Part shown: one piece after another, positions 24,341 through 35,177 of the stretch
How positions within the stretch are numbered: position 1 is the stretch's first letter
How the letters are laid out: every line of letters begins with the position of its first letter
DNA from: Bacteroidota bacterium
GTDB lineage: Bacteria; Bacteroidota; Bacteroidia; B-17B0; Aurantibacillaceae
DNA length: 64,000 bases
Direction: 5' to 3'
Assembly: GCA_017303905.1 (NCBI GenBank)
Contig: JAFLBH010000001.1
Coordinates: 372,001-436,000, forward strand
The notes under the pieces: model-generated
Database searches by the model: none
Seen by the model: only the letters and a program-made list of their open reading frames with translations
What the model was told of the DNA's origin: nothing
Translations under genes and position numbers: made by a program

Positions 24341-25069
24341 CTAATGTTTTCTTAATTCGAAATTTTGTCCTAAATAAACTTTACGTACCTGTTCATCATT
24401 CGCTAAATCCTCAGCAGTTCCCGATTTAATTACACTTCCCGAATACAATAAGTAAGCGCGATCGGTAATACTTAATGTTTCGTGTACGTTGTGGTCGGTG
24501 ATTAAAATACCGATGTTTTTATTTTTCAAAGTTCGCACAACGCTCTGAATATCTTCAACGGCAATAGGGTCAACACCCGCAAAAGGCTCGTCTAATAAAA
24601 TAAATTTCGGATCAGTTGCCAACGCGCGTGCAATCTCCGTTCTTCTTCTTTCTCCTCCCGATAATTGATCGCCTAAATTTTTACGGACATGGTGCAAACT
24701 AAATTCATCTAATAAACTTTCTACTTTCGCTTCCTGTTCTTTCTTGGTGAGCTTCGTCATTTCCAATACAGCACGCAAATTATCTTCAATGCTTAATTTT
24801 CTAAATACAGAAGCTTCTTGCGGCAAATAACCAATTCCTAATTGGGCACGACGATACATGGGCTCTTTCGTGATATCCAAATCATCTAAAAATATTTTCC
24901 CGCTGTTTGGTTTAATCATTCCAACGATCATGTAAAACGAGGTGGTTTTTCCGGCGCCATTCGGGCCTAATAAACCAACGATTTCGCCCTGACGAACCTC
25001 CACAGAAACGTTATTCGCAACCGTTCTGTTTTTATATTTCTTTACTAAATTTTCTGAGCGTAAAATCAT
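24341..25069 (-). CDS. lptB: LPS export ABC transporter ATPase
   Basis: The 242-residue ABC ATPase has Walker [11 protein letters not shown]-loop LPQEASVF, signature [15 protein letters not shown], Walker [14 protein letters not shown] and an H-loop ITDHNVHET. These match LptB, which powers lipopolysaccharide extraction from the inner membrane with LptFG. LptF/G are not in the window. It directly follows the DUF5686 outer-membrane gene (2-base gap), consistent with an envelope operon. Confidence 0.95.
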   Translation of the reverse strand: MILRSENLVKKYKNRTVANNVSVEVRQGEIVGLLGPNGAGKTTSFYMIVGMIKPNSGKIFLDDLDITKEPMYRRAQLGIGYLPQEASVFRKLSIEDNLRAVLEMTKLTKKEQEAKVESLLDEFSLHHVRKNLGDQLSGGERRRTEIARALATDPKFILLDEPFAGVDPIAVEDIQSVVRTLKNKNIGILITDHNVHETLSITDRAYLLYSGSVIKSGTAEDLANDEQVRKVYLGQNFELRKH

Positions 25070-25071
25070 TT

Positions 25072-27543
25072 TTATAATGCTAATTGGAAACTAAATTTAA
25101 ATCCGAAATTCTCAATGGGGTTCGCGCGTGGATAGGTTAATCGCCACAACGCATCTACTCTAAATACTTTGAAAATGTTTTCTATTCCCGCAGTTGCTTC
25201 TACATACGGACCTTGTTCTAACGACCGTAAGGTTTCAGGGAAAATTAATGTTTTTGCATTCCTAGGTTCAACAGTTCCCCATACAGCTTTACCGCTAACA
25301 ACTTCTCTCCATTTCAATTTTTTCAATAATGGAACTTTATTGAATAACAATCCTTCGAAGTGATGAATAATGGCTGCTGCAACATATTGATCACTTCCAA
25401 ATTCGTAATATCTCATCATGTTATAAGCCATGTAATCGTACACGTAAGTTTCATTACCACCGTGCAATTCCAATAAGGGATACGCTACTTGTCCCCAAAT
25501 TTTTCCACCCTGAATCATGTAATCCGTGTATCCTAAAATCGGAGTTATCCTTACGCGGTCGGTTAAATTAACGGCTAATTTCTGATAATCGTATTCGCCG
25601 CCAAACGCATTCTGCAGTGATTTTGCATAATTTAACTGTATAACCGGATAGCGTGTTCCTAATGACACGCGCTCAAAATCACCACTCACAAATTTTTCTT
25701 TATAGGCAAACCGGATGTTAACGCGCGCCTCTGTGTTTCTTAAGTTTTCTTTATCGGTTAATACACCGTCTTTATTGTAGTATTGATATTTTGCCGCGCC
25801 AATTGGTGTATATAAACTTCCTGCTAACGTAAATCGTGTAATCAATCCCGGAAACCATTCGCGCTCATACCAGGCTTGTGTATTATCCACCCGGGTTAAA
25901 TTAGTAAGCGGACTTGTCCGGAAGAAAGAAGCGAAAATATTATCCTGAGAAAAACCATTGGTGCTTTGTCCCAAAATTTCATAATCACTTTTAAAACTCA
26001 TTCCTACTAACTGCCGGTGTGGTTTTTTTGTGATGAAAGATTTAAATCCTAAACTGTATTTCCATTTTTTATCAAGCGTTCCATACGCAACATATCCGCC
26101 TAACTCATACCAGCGACTAAATTTACGACTGGTTCTTCCGCCAAAGCGCAGACGCGCTCCTTCCACTTTGTTATAGCTAACCAAATTATAATACGGACCA
26201 ATTTCAAAATTATTTACCTTACCGTATCCCGCTACGAAAATGTAAAAGATGTCAATCCATGTTTTGTAGATAGGTAACGTTTGAATCGTGTCAATCATTT
26301 TATAGATTTTCATTTCACGAACACTCAAACTATCATGACGATTTTGCTGCCAGAATTCATCTGTCTTAGTTGTTGCATCTTCGGTGATGTCAATTTTATC
26401 TCCCAGTTCATAGAATTTCAATTCGCGCGGTTTATTCAAAATAAATTTTTTGTAGGAAGTCGTTTTTCTCCCGTAAAATCCAACTGCTTTTTTCTGCGGT
26501 GCAAAATCAATTACTAATCGGTCTTTGGTTAACATCCAGGTGCTGTCTTCATACGAAAATTCCTGAACAACATTAGCGGTATTCACAAAGTTGATGTTTG
26601 CATCTTTAGGCATAGCCATTTCCAGTCGCTTAATACCCCAGGTTGTATCGGCCACCCACATGTTGCCTGTGAAAGAAAGTTCTTGCGGACGTTTTGGTTT
26701 AAAGCGAATATGATAACACCATTGATTACCTAAAAACAAACTGTCTTCGAGGTAATATTTATAGTAGAAAAAACCATCGTTGGAAATAGGACTCGCAAAC
26801 TGCTTATTGAAAATTAAAATATTGTTATCATAAATGTTGATGTTTTGATACATATCGCCCATCACCTGAGAAATAGATGTGTTCTCTATACCGGTAATTT
26901 TACTGGCACGCACAACTTCGCGCTTACGCTTAGGGTCTTTAAGAAAATAAAAGTCTGATATATTTTCTATCATGAAGAAAGGAAGGGAAGGCTTTTCACC
27001 GCTAAACGTGCTGTCTACATTATCGAATACAAAGCGGATTGGTTTAAGCGCTTTTTTCTCCTGCATCTCCTTTGGAATTCGCGTTAAATCAAATTCAATT
27101 TTATTATAGGTTTCGTATTCATATGCCTCGAGTTTATCGCGGTTATTTTTGACTTTATTAGCGATTACGTTACGAATGATGCGGTGCGCTGGATTTTCGC
27201 CGGCCTTTACTGTTACCTCTTCTAAAGCTAATCCCTCATTTACCAAAGGCATATTTATCTCCTGATCAGTGAGCGTTTTGTTTATTTTACGAGCTAATCG
27301 CTTATATCCAACATAAGTGGCAATTAACGAGTCGCCCATCTTTGTGGTTTTAATGACAAAGTTTCCATCAAAATCGGTTTGCGCGCCAATGGTTGTACCT
27401 TTAATAATAACCGGAACGAAAGGAAGCGGCTCTTTAGTTTCAGAATTAAATATTTTTCCGCGGATGGTATAAGTTTGCGCCTTCAGTATGGAAGTGAAAA
27501 CTGAAACCATCAGCAAAACAGCTACTATTTTTAGAGCGCGCAT
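25072..27543 (-). CDS. DUF5686 outer-membrane protein with carboxypeptidase-regulatory domain
   Basis: The start ATG at 27543 gives a signal peptide ([22 protein letters not shown]), so an upstream in-frame start is not used. A CarboxypepD_reg-like domain (about residues 25-110: [35 protein letters not shown]) precedes the long DUF5686 region. DUF5686 is predicted to be a transmembrane beta-barrel and ends ...[12 protein letters not shown] with an aromatic-rich last strand. At 823 residues it is a standard length. The role is unknown; linkage to lptB suggests envelope assembly. Confidence 0.88.
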   Translation of the reverse strand: MRALKIVAVLLMVSVFTSILKAQTYTIRGKIFNSETKEPLPFVPVIIKGTTIGAQTDFDGNFVIKTTKMGDSLIATYVGYKRLARKINKTLTDQEINMPLVNEGLALEEVTVKAGENPAHRIIRNVIANKVKNNRDKLEAYEYETYNKIEFDLTRIPKEMQEKKALKPIRFVFDNVDSTFSGEKPSLPFFMIENISDFYFLKDPKRKREVVRASKITGIENTSISQVMGDMYQNINIYDNNILIFNKQFASPISNDGFFYYKYYLEDSLFLGNQWCYHIRFKPKRPQELSFTGNMWVADTTWGIKRLEMAMPKDANINFVNTANVVQEFSYEDSTWMLTKDRLVIDFAPQKKAVGFYGRKTTSYKKFILNKPRELKFYELGDKIDITEDATTKTDEFWQQNRHDSLSVREMKIYKMIDTIQTLPIYKTWIDIFYIFVAGYGKVNNFEIGPYYNLVSYNKVEGARLRFGGRTSRKFSRWYELGGYVAYGTLDKKWKYSLGFKSFITKKPHRQLVGMSFKSDYEILGQSTNGFSQDNIFASFFRTSPLTNLTRVDNTQAWYEREWFPGLITRFTLAGSLYTPIGAAKYQYYNKDGVLTDKENLRNTEARVNIRFAYKEKFVSGDFERVSLGTRYPVIQLNYAKSLQNAFGGEYDYQKLAVNLTDRVRITPILGYTDYMIQGGKIWGQVAYPLLELHGGNETYVYDYMAYNMMRYYEFGSDQYVAAAIIHHFEGLLFNKVPLLKKLKWREVVSGKAVWGTVEPRNAKTLIFPETLRSLEQGPYVEATAGIENIFKVFRVDALWRLTYPRANPIENFGFKFSFQLAL

Positions 27544-27679
27544 CAGAGGTTTAAAGGTAATAATTAGGTAAGGATGTTGCAATAAAGTAGGCTTGAGTTA
27601 ATAACAAAGTTTATCCCGAAAATGTTTAACAAATTACCATTTGCGGGGCTAATCAATTTTGTTACTTTTAGGCTTTGAT

Positions 27680-29200
27680 ATGGCTAAATACGATGCGGTA
27701 ATTATTGGCAGTGGAATGGGTGGTTTAACCACAGCGTACATCTTAGCCAAAGAAGGAATGAAAGTGTGTGTGTTGGAGAAAAATCGACAAGTTGGCGGCT
27801 CATTACAAATTTTCAGTCGCGATAAAACCATTTTTGATACGGGCGTACATTATATCGGCGGATTAGATGAGGGACAAAATTTAAACCGTTATTTTAAATA
27901 TTTCGGTTTAATGGATGCGCTTAAACTCCAAAAATTAGACGAAAACGGCTATGATTTAATTTCTTTCAAGGGAGATCCGAATAATTATCCGCATGCACAG
28001 GGTTACGCGAATTTTGTTGAACAACTTTGTAAGTTTTTCCCTAAGGAAAGAGCCAGTATTCAACTTTACATTGATAAAATAAGAGAAGTTTGTAAAGCTT
28101 TTCCGTTATACAATTTAGAAACCGGAAAAAAAGATTTTGAAAATGCCTGGTATTTAAGTGTTGATTCCAGAACTTTCATTGAAAGTATTGTGAGTGATGA
28201 AAAACTTCGCCGTGTTTTAGGTGGAAGCAATATGCTGTATGCCGGCCTCGAAGGAAAAACTCCCTTTTATGTGCATGCTTTAGTGGTTAATTCTTACATC
28301 GAAAGCTCATATCGTTGCATTGACGGAAGCTCGCAAATTGCAAAGCATTTGAGTAACGCCATAAAGAACATGGGTGGAGAAATTTTTAATTACTCCGAAG
28401 CTAAAACATTTCATTTCTCGGGAGACGAAATTGAATCGGTTGAATTAACGAATGGCGAACGTGTAGAGGGAAAAATGTTCATTTCGGCTATTGATTTAGC
28501 TAAAACTATTGATATGGTAGAGGGTCCGCAATTAAGAGCGGCTTATAAAAACCGAATTAAAAGCTTAGACAATTCCATTTCTTCCTTTATTGTTAACGCA
28601 GTGGCGCATGAAAACACAGTGCCGCATATCAATTACAATATTTATCATTATACAGTAGATAATGTTTGGAGCAGTCCGAATTACAACCTTGAAACCTGGC
28701 CCGAAACAGTTGGCTTATTCGGAACAACAAGCTCTAAGAATCCGGGCTTTACCGAAAACTTTACGGTGATGGCATATATGCGCTATGAAGAGTGTAAAAA
28801 ATGGGAAAACACGTTTCAAACCAAACCACATTTTACGGAAGGGCGCGGAGAAGATTACGAAGCGTTTAAAATAGAAAAGGCAGAGAAAATATTAAATGTT
28901 TTGTATGAACGCATGCCTTCATTAAAAGGAACGATTAAATCCTACACCTGTGCTACCCCACTAACGTATCGCGATTACATTGGCTCCCGTGACGGAACAC
29001 TTTATGGTGTTATAAAAGATTACAACGAGCCTATGAAATCATTTATTACGCCACGAACAAAAGTGAAAAATTTATTTTTAACAGGCCAAAACATCAATCT
29101 TCACGGCGTAATGGGTGTTACCGTTAATTCATTTGTTACCTGCAGTGAAATTCTCGGATATCCTTACTTAATCGAAAAAGTAATTAAAGAAACCTCCTAA
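27680..29200 (+). CDS. Phytoene desaturase/RetSat-like FAD oxidoreductase
   Basis: The ATG at 27680 replaces an upstream TTG. The 506-residue protein starts with a dinucleotide-binding motif DAVIIGSGMGGLTTAYILAKEG and the FAD contact VGGSLQIF. It ends with the FAD-binding LFLTGQNINLHGVMGVTVNSFV of the CrtI/retinol-saturase group. It could desaturate, saturate or isomerise a polyene; no carotenoid gene is adjacent, so the substrate is open. The 3' end overlaps the convergent esterase gene by 4 bases. Confidence 0.85.
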   Translation: MAKYDAVIIGSGMGGLTTAYILAKEGMKVCVLEKNRQVGGSLQIFSRDKTIFDTGVHYIGGLDEGQNLNRYFKYFGLMDALKLQKLDENGYDLISFKGDPNNYPHAQGYANFVEQLCKFFPKERASIQLYIDKIREVCKAFPLYNLETGKKDFENAWYLSVDSRTFIESIVSDEKLRRVLGGSNMLYAGLEGKTPFYVHALVVNSYIESSYRCIDGSSQIAKHLSNAIKNMGGEIFNYSEAKTFHFSGDEIESVELTNGERVEGKMFISAIDLAKTIDMVEGPQLRAAYKNRIKSLDNSISSFIVNAVAHENTVPHINYNIYHYTVDNVWSSPNYNLETWPETVGLFGTTSSKNPGFTENFTVMAYMRYEECKKWENTFQTKPHFTEGRGEDYEAFKIEKAEKILNVLYERMPSLKGTIKSYTCATPLTYRDYIGSRDGTLYGVIKDYNEPMKSFITPRTKVKNLFLTGQNINLHGVMGVTVNSFVTCSEILGYPYLIEKVIKETS

Positions 29201-30402
29201 GGTTTCGAAACAATTACTTGTTTGGGCTGCGCATAATACCAACATCCATCGGGCGCCATCATTTTTAATAAAACACTTCCACTCTTATTATTCCAGTTAA
29301 CTAGAATACTGTTTGAGTTTTTTTCGCCATTTACCTCAACACCCTTTGGCAAAATCCATTCATAGGCAAAGTCTTTAAGCATTGGTGCTTTAAACTCAAT
29401 ATTTTTTTGACTTTCGCTTACTTCACTGTTGCCTTCTATTTTTATTTGTGGAATTAAACCAAACTCAACAGCGGTATGGTAAGTAGAATACAGTCCTTTG
29501 TCAGTTGCAAACACGCCACCTTTCCCTCCTTGATTTTTGCAAGCTCCCGGATCAATCGGAATCGCGTGTCCCATATTATTGATTTTATAAAAAACTACCG
29601 CCTCTTGTTTATCCTTATTGTGATAGGCTAACCTCATAACATCGTTTTTACCCATGTATGTAGAATCAATTTGATCGGCTACAGTATCCGCTTTATGTAA
29701 ACAAGTCCACTGCTCCATTAATTCTTTTGCATTGCGAACATTTACTACGGGATCGCTATTACCATGATAAATAAAAACCTTAGGATAAGGTCCTTTAAAA
29801 GCGGGGTTCTCGCGCCACACTAATTCTTTCCACTCTTCCGGAGTTTTATTCACGCCCCAAACCATTGTTCCGGATGAAGTAAAAATGTTATTGCCGGGTT
29901 TATAAGGCCCTCCGGCAAATATGGCTGCAGCTTTAAACATCGCGGGCTGTGTTGCAATCATCACCACACTCATAGCCGCACCGGCAGATAAACCGGTCAC
30001 AAAAACAGAATCCTTACTAATAGAAAATTTCTTCTGCATATATTCTACCATTTGCCTGATGCTTTCGCACTCGCCATTACCGCGTTCAATTTCATTTTTC
30101 TTAAACCAATTAAAACAATGTGAAGGATTGTTTGGAAAATGTTGTTGAGGATAGGCTACACAGAAGCCATAATCATCCGCCAATTTATTCCAGCCGGTTA
30201 ATTCGGCTACTGCATTTGCGCCTTGAGAACAACCGTGTAACACGAGTACTAAAGGGGCGTTGGGTCGTGCCGATTTAGGGATGTAATAAAACAAGCTGAG
30301 GTTTCCGGGGTTAGTACCGAAATCCATTACTTCGCTTGATAACGGTTGTGACACCACGGCTTTTGCGAAAAAAGCAAATATCAATATATAAAATGTTTTC
30401 AT
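29197..30402 (-). CDS. Secreted PHB-depolymerase-family esterase
   Basis: The start is ATG 30402 (a TTG lies two codons upstream), giving the signal peptide MKTFYILIFAFFAKAVVSQ. The 401-residue protein has LVLVLHGCSQGANAV, a GLSAGAAMS nucleophile elbow (Ser near residue 142) and FIYHGNSDPVVN (Asp) typical of PHB depolymerase/feruloyl-esterase-like family 1 enzymes. A beta-rich C-terminal segment of about 90 residues follows. There is no obvious type IX sorting domain. Confidence 0.87.
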   Translation of the reverse strand: MKTFYILIFAFFAKAVVSQPLSSEVMDFGTNPGNLSLFYYIPKSARPNAPLVLVLHGCSQGANAVAELTGWNKLADDYGFCVAYPQQHFPNNPSHCFNWFKKNEIERGNGECESIRQMVEYMQKKFSISKDSVFVTGLSAGAAMSVVMIATQPAMFKAAAIFAGGPYKPGNNIFTSSGTMVWGVNKTPEEWKELVWRENPAFKGPYPKVFIYHGNSDPVVNVRNAKELMEQWTCLHKADTVADQIDSTYMGKNDVMRLAYHNKDKQEAVVFYKINNMGHAIPIDPGACKNQGGKGGVFATDKGLYSTYHTAVEFGLIPQIKIEGNSEVSESQKNIEFKAPMLKDFAYEWILPKGVEVNGEKNSNSILVNWNNKSGSVLLKMMAPDGCWYYAQPKQVIVSKP

Positions 30403-30414
30403 CTTCAATAAAAA

Positions 30415-30446
30415 ACCCCGTTCGAAAAATAAATTCAGAACGGGGT
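30415..30446 (-). terminator. Intrinsic terminator of the trigger factor gene
   Basis: ACCCCGTTC (30415-30423) and GAACGGGGT (30438-30446) form a perfect 9-bp stem. On the minus strand it is followed by TTTTTATT. It lies 20 bases after the trigger factor stop. Confidence 0.85.
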
Positions 30447-30465
30447 CGTTGTTTGTTTGTTCATG

Positions 30466-31806
30466 TTAGTTGCTTATACCGAAAAACTCATTATAAGAAA
30501 CTTCCTTACTGTTAAGCTTGCATTTTTCCTTGATTAAATCAAGTACTTTTTTTGCATAAAGATTTTCGAAAATCTTTTGTGCTTCTTTTTCGCGAGTTAA
30601 CAAATCTTTCGCAATTTTATTTACATCCTCTTCCTGAGGTGTTTGTCCGTAACGTGCATACTCACCGCGGATGAAAGCTTTCGCTTCCTCTGTTGCTTCT
30701 TCCGGACTTACAACAATGTTGTTGTCTTTAATAATTTTATTCTCAATTAAACGCCATTTCATTGCGTTCGCATAATCAGGATATTCTTTTTCTAATTGAT
30801 CTTGAGACAATGGCTTTTCATTCACCGCCATTAACCAACGTTTTAAGAAGCTATCCGGTAATTGTAAGTTTAATTTAGTCACTAAGGTTTTCTCGATTTC
30901 CTTACGTAAATCACGATCGCTGTCCTGATTAAACATCAAGCCTAATTCTTCTTTAATTTTATTTCTGAATTCTTCTTCTGAATTAATGTTACCCGCTCCA
31001 TAAAGCTTATCGAACAATTCTTGGTTCAATTCAGCATCTTCAAGGCGAGCGATGTTCTTAACCGTAAGTTGAATGTTTCCATTAAATGATTCTGCTGCTG
31101 CTTTATCAATTCCTAAAGAAATAGATTTGTCAAGAGCAGTTTCATATAATTCATTTACATTCACTACAAGTTTATCTTCCTTCTTTAAACCGATTAATTT
31201 CGGCTTAATAGTTTCGTTTTTCAAACGGTCGATACCAATACTTGTTGATTTAAAAATTCCACCCGGTACAATGTTTCCATCAGCATCCAACTCAACAATA
31301 TCAACGAATAAAACATCTTTATCACCGGCAACTTCAGGGTTTACTGATTTACCGTAATTACGACGAACATCCTTTAAATATTTTTCTACCAACTCTTCAT
31401 CTACTTTTACTTTTTTATAAGTGAAGGAATGAGAATCATCCACCTTCACATCAAACTTTGGTGCTAAACCTAATTCGTAAGTGAAAGTAAAATCCTTTTG
31501 GTTATTCCAATCAACCGGTTGTTGTTCTTTCGGCATCGGATTACCAAGAATCTCGATACTGTTATCGTTAATATAATTGTGTAAACTATCGTTTAAGATT
31601 TTGTTTAACTCTTCAACTAAAATAGAAGTGCCGTATTGTTTTTTAATTAAACCAACAGGTACTTTTCCGGGGCGGAAACCCGGCATCGCCGCATTACGTT
31701 GCACTTTTTTAATAGCTTCCGTAACTTTTCCTTCATAATCGGCAGGGCCTAAATTGATAACGATTTCGGCATTTAAACTGTCGATGTCTTTCTTCGAAAT
31801 ATTCAT
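30466..31806 (-). CDS. tig: Trigger factor
   Basis: The ribosome-associated chaperone that meets nascent chains. The N-terminal ribosome-binding domain shows MPGFRPGKVPVGLIKKQYG, including the FRxGKxP signature loop. A divergent PPIase-like middle and a long helical C-terminal domain follow (446 residues). The ATG at 31806 (MNISKKDID) is chosen by resemblance to family N-termini; ATG 31812 (MPMNIS) is equally possible, and upstream residues are not family-like. Confidence 0.93.
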   Translation of the reverse strand: MNISKKDIDSLNAEIVINLGPADYEGKVTEAIKKVQRNAAMPGFRPGKVPVGLIKKQYGTSILVEELNKILNDSLHNYINDNSIEILGNPMPKEQQPVDWNNQKDFTFTYELGLAPKFDVKVDDSHSFTYKKVKVDEELVEKYLKDVRRNYGKSVNPEVAGDKDVLFVDIVELDADGNIVPGGIFKSTSIGIDRLKNETIKPKLIGLKKEDKLVVNVNELYETALDKSISLGIDKAAAESFNGNIQLTVKNIARLEDAELNQELFDKLYGAGNINSEEEFRNKIKEELGLMFNQDSDRDLRKEIEKTLVTKLNLQLPDSFLKRWLMAVNEKPLSQDQLEKEYPDYANAMKWRLIENKIIKDNNIVVSPEEATEEAKAFIRGEYARYGQTPQEEDVNKIAKDLLTREKEAQKIFENLYAKKVLDLIKEKCKLNSKEVSYNEFFGISN

Positions 31807-31924
31807 GGGCATAAAACTTGTATTAATATAAGGGCTGCAAAAATAAGAATTTTTTAATAGCAATTACCCTGAGAAACAGGTTTTTCCGCAATAAAAGCAG
31901 AACTAGAAGTTAAAATGTGATATT

Positions 31925-32371
31925 TTAATCGTCGGTAGGCTCCGGAGCGCGCTTAAGAGCTGCTTTCTTTGCCTTTAATTTGTTGGGCCAAATCACGTTA
32001 ATTAGCTCATTATGAATGGTTATCATGGTTGAACTAATGCCGTTGATAATAGTTACTTCTTTTGGCGAGCTGGCTTTATACGTTTTCTTAACCTCAATAT
32101 ATTGTCCCTCCACGTTTTCAGTATAAAAATGCACTACTTTGCCTCCCATCACCTCAGCCTTACCGGTATAACAATCCGCCTTTGCTCCCTGACGGAAAGA
32201 AATAATAACGTCGGTGTATGATCCATCCTTTACATCCTCAGCACCACGCTCTTCAAATTTTACCGACCATTTATTATAACAGTTTAAATCAGTGATGTCG
32301 GGTTTTGATTGTGCCAAACAAACAGTAGTAGTAAATATTGCGAGTGCGCTTGATAAAAAAATCTTTTTCAT
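31925..32371 (-). CDS. Hypothetical secreted protein
   Basis: The 148-residue protein has a clear signal peptide (MKKIFLSSALAIFTTTVCLAQ), a mature beta-rich domain with two cysteines (LNCYNKW, ADCYTGK) and a basic tail (KLKAKKAALKRAPEPTDD). I do not recognise the family. A hairpin (TAAGTTTT at 32382-32389, inverted at 32396-32403) lies just upstream of its start. Confidence 0.7.
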   Translation of the reverse strand: MKKIFLSSALAIFTTTVCLAQSKPDITDLNCYNKWSVKFEERGAEDVKDGSYTDVIISFRQGAKADCYTGKAEVMGGKVVHFYTENVEGQYIEVKKTYKASSPKEVTIINGISSTMITIHNELINVIWPNKLKAKKAALKRAPEPTDD

Positions 32372-32509
32372 ATCCGAAATTTAAGTTTTAAAAATAAAAC
32401 TTAGGAATCATATTAGCAAGTCCAATTTGGGCACAAGACGTTAAATACTACAATTTATAGCAAGGTTCTGTATGCTTTCATGGTTTCTTTGCCGCAAAAA
32501 CAAGATTAT

Positions 32510-34048
32510 ATGCTGGTAAAAACGTTTGGGTATGCGGTGCATGGAATTACCGCTACCAAAGTAATTGTGGAAGTTAATATTCAGAAAGGAGTTAATTTTT
32601 TTATTGTAGGCTTACCGGATAGTGCCATAAAGGAAAGTCAACAGCGAATTAATGCGGCATTAAAGAACAACGGACTCAACATGCCGGTAAAACACATCAC
32701 CATTAACATGGCGCCGGCCGATGTGCGTAAAGAAGGTTCGGCTTATGATTTAACCATTGCTATGGGAATTTTAGCCGCATCCGAACAATTGAAAAAAGAT
32801 TTTTTAGAAGATTACGCCATCATGGGAGAATTGGCTTTAGATGGAGAAATACGCCCGATAAAAGGTTGTTTGCCCATTGCAATTAAAGCCAAACAAGATG
32901 GTTTTAAAGGGATCATTCTTCCTGCACAAAATGCAGAAGAAGCTGCCGTGGTAGAAGGGCTTGAAGTTTACAGCGCCGACAATTTGAAACAGGTCATCGA
33001 ATTTTTAAATGAAGGAGTTGGACTGGAAAGAATACATGTAAACATTAAAGAAACTTTTTTAAATCGACTCAATGATATTTCATTTGATTTTGCAGATGTG
33101 AAAGGTCAGGAAAATATTAAACGGGCTCTTGAAATTGCGGCTGCAGGCGGACATAATGTGATTTTAATTGGTCCGCCAGGCGCCGGAAAAACAATGTTGA
33201 GTAAACGCATGCCTTCTATTTTACCACCATTGTCGTTGGAAGAAGCGTTAGAAACCACCAAAATACATAGTGTAGCAGGAAAAACGGTTAAACAAGCCGG
33301 ATTAATCACACAACGACCGTTTAGAAGTCCGCACCACACTATTAGTGATGTAGCGCTTGTTGGAGGCGGCAATCATCCGCAACCCGGAGAGATTTCTTTA
33401 GCACATAATGGCGTTTTGTTTTTAGATGAGTTGCCCGAGTTTAAACGCACGGTGTTGGAGGTAATGCGACAACCGTTAGAAGACCGCGTTGTTACCATCA
33501 GTCGTGCTAAGTTCAGTGTGGAGTATCCCGCGAGTTTTATGCTGGTGGCGAGTATGAATCCTTGTCCCTGCGGTTATTATAATCACCCCGAAAAAGAATG
33601 CGTATGCGCGCCGGGAGTAGTACAAAAATATTTAACCAAAATTTCGGGTCCGTTATTAGATAGGATAGATTTGCATGTGGAGGTAACGCCCGTTCCGTTT
33701 AATGAATTAAGCAAGCCACAAAATTCAGAGTCGAGCAAAAACATCCGTGAGCGTGTTATAAAAGCGCGCGAAAAACAAAGCGAACGTTTTGCCGGCTTAC
33801 CGGGCATTTACAGCAATTCACAAATGCATACGAAAGAATTAAAAACATATTGCAGTTTAAGCGAGGCAGGAAATTCACTTTTAAAAGGTGCTATGGAAAA
33901 ATTAGGCCTTTCAGCAAGAGCATATGATAGAATATTAAAAGTTGGGCGTACTATTGCTGATTTGGATGGAGCTGAAAACATAGAGCCTAATCACATTGCT
34001 GAAGCTATTCAATACCGAAGTTTAGACAGAGACGGATGGGCGGGATAA
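32510..34048 (+). CDS. comM: YifB/ComM family Mg-chelatase-like AAA ATPase
   Basis: The 512-residue protein has a Lon-protease-like N-terminal domain (MLVKTFGYAVHGITATKV), Walker A GPPGAGKT, LFLDELPEF (Walker B), a Mg-chelatase insert and the zinc-like MNPCPCGYY...CVCAP motif. ComM helicases drive branch migration of donor DNA during natural transformation. The ATG at 32510 is chosen because family proteins begin MLVKT; an in-frame ATG ten codons upstream is less likely. Confidence 0.92.
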   Translation: MLVKTFGYAVHGITATKVIVEVNIQKGVNFFIVGLPDSAIKESQQRINAALKNNGLNMPVKHITINMAPADVRKEGSAYDLTIAMGILAASEQLKKDFLEDYAIMGELALDGEIRPIKGCLPIAIKAKQDGFKGIILPAQNAEEAAVVEGLEVYSADNLKQVIEFLNEGVGLERIHVNIKETFLNRLNDISFDFADVKGQENIKRALEIAAAGGHNVILIGPPGAGKTMLSKRMPSILPPLSLEEALETTKIHSVAGKTVKQAGLITQRPFRSPHHTISDVALVGGGNHPQPGEISLAHNGVLFLDELPEFKRTVLEVMRQPLEDRVVTISRAKFSVEYPASFMLVASMNPCPCGYYNHPEKECVCAPGVVQKYLTKISGPLLDRIDLHVEVTPVPFNELSKPQNSESSKNIRERVIKAREKQSERFAGLPGIYSNSQMHTKELKTYCSLSEAGNSLLKGAMEKLGLSARAYDRILKVGRTIADLDGAENIEPNHIAEAIQYRSLDRDGWAG

Positions 34049-34076
34049 ATTCAGGAATTAGTTTTATATTTATTTC

Positions 34077-35093
34077 ATGAATTATTTTCTTCGTGTATTA
34101 GTTGTTTTATTCTCGTTAAATACATTACATCTCATGAGTCAAAATGATAAAGTTGTGTTAGCCATTCATGGTGGAGCGGGCACTATCTTAAAGAAAAACA
34201 TGACACCTGAAAAAGAAAAAGCTTATCATGAAAAATTAACCGAAGCGCTTAAGGCAGGCTATGCCGTGTTACAAAAAGGAGGAACTAGCATCGACGCTGT
34301 GGAAGCTGCTATAATTGTAATGGAAGATTCGCCGCTCTTTAATGCGGGCAAAGGTTCTGTGTTTAACAGTGATGGTAAAAACGAAATGGATGCGGCGATT
34401 ATGGATGGTAGTAATTTAAAAGCCGGAGCTGTGGCCGGAGTGCATACAATAAAAAATCCAATAAAAGCCGCGCGAGCAGTGATGGAAAAATCTGAGCACG
34501 TCATATTAATTGGTGATGGCGCCGAAAAATTCGCGCAAGAAAAAAAACTTGAAATTGTAGAGCCTAAATACTTTTATGATGAGTACCGCTATCAACAATA
34601 TTTAAAGGCGAAAGAACAAAACAAAATTGAGATGGATCATACAGATTCTGTTAAAACTAAAAACAAACCTGATAAGCACGGAACTGTTGGTGCTGTTGCA
34701 TTAGATAATTTTGGAAACATTTCAGCTGCAACCTCCACCGGAGGAATGACTAATAAAAAATACGGTCGCGTTGGCGATGCCCCCATTATTGGTGCCGGAA
34801 CATATGCCAATAATAATTCCTGTGCCGTATCGTGTACAGGTCATGGAGAATATTTTATACGCGCGGTAGTGGCGCATGAAATTTCATCGCTTATTGAACA
34901 CAAAAACCTCGATGTAAAAGAAGCTGCCGAAAAAGTAATATTGGAAAAAATGGTGAAAATGGGTGGAGAGGGCGGAGCCATTGTACTTGATACTAACGGA
35001 AATGTAGCCCTCCCATTTAATACCGAAGGCATGTATCGTGGTTACATCACGAAAGATGGAAAAATATATACCGGAATATACAAGGGGGATTAG
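34077..35093 (+). CDS. Isoaspartyl peptidase/L-asparaginase (Ntn hydrolase)
   Basis: The 338-residue precursor has a signal peptide (to about residue 21) and then the type III asparaginase fold: LAIHGGAGTI, the autocleavage site KHGTVGAVALD with Thr as nucleophile, GDAPIIGAGTYA and SCTGHGE. It should split beta-aspartyl peptides or asparagine after self-cleavage into two chains, in the periplasm. It starts 28 bases after comM. Confidence 0.92.
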   Translation: MNYFLRVLVVLFSLNTLHLMSQNDKVVLAIHGGAGTILKKNMTPEKEKAYHEKLTEALKAGYAVLQKGGTSIDAVEAAIIVMEDSPLFNAGKGSVFNSDGKNEMDAAIMDGSNLKAGAVAGVHTIKNPIKAARAVMEKSEHVILIGDGAEKFAQEKKLEIVEPKYFYDEYRYQQYLKAKEQNKIEMDHTDSVKTKNKPDKHGTVGAVALDNFGNISAATSTGGMTNKKYGRVGDAPIIGAGTYANNNSCAVSCTGHGEYFIRAVVAHEISSLIEHKNLDVKEAAEKVILEKMVKMGGEGGAIVLDTNGNVALPFNTEGMYRGYITKDGKIYTGIYKGD

Positions 35094-35146
35094 CCCCCAT
35101 TTATGCGTAAAAGAATTGTTTTTAATTTTCTAAATATCTAAAACAG

Positions 35147-35154
35147 TATATTTG
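35147..35154 (+). promoter_or_regulatory. -7 element upstream of the histidine kinase gene
   Basis: TATATTTG matches TAnnTTTG and lies 23 bases before a GTG start. No good -33 TTG is at the usual distance. Confidence 0.5.
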
Positions 35155-35177
35155 TTTATTACCTTTTTTGCAGGCTT

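Noticed and set aside
32382..32403. TAAGTTTT/AAAACTTA hairpin upstream of a secreted protein gene
   Set aside because: AT-only stem in an AT-rich promoter region; could be chance and matches no known regulator.
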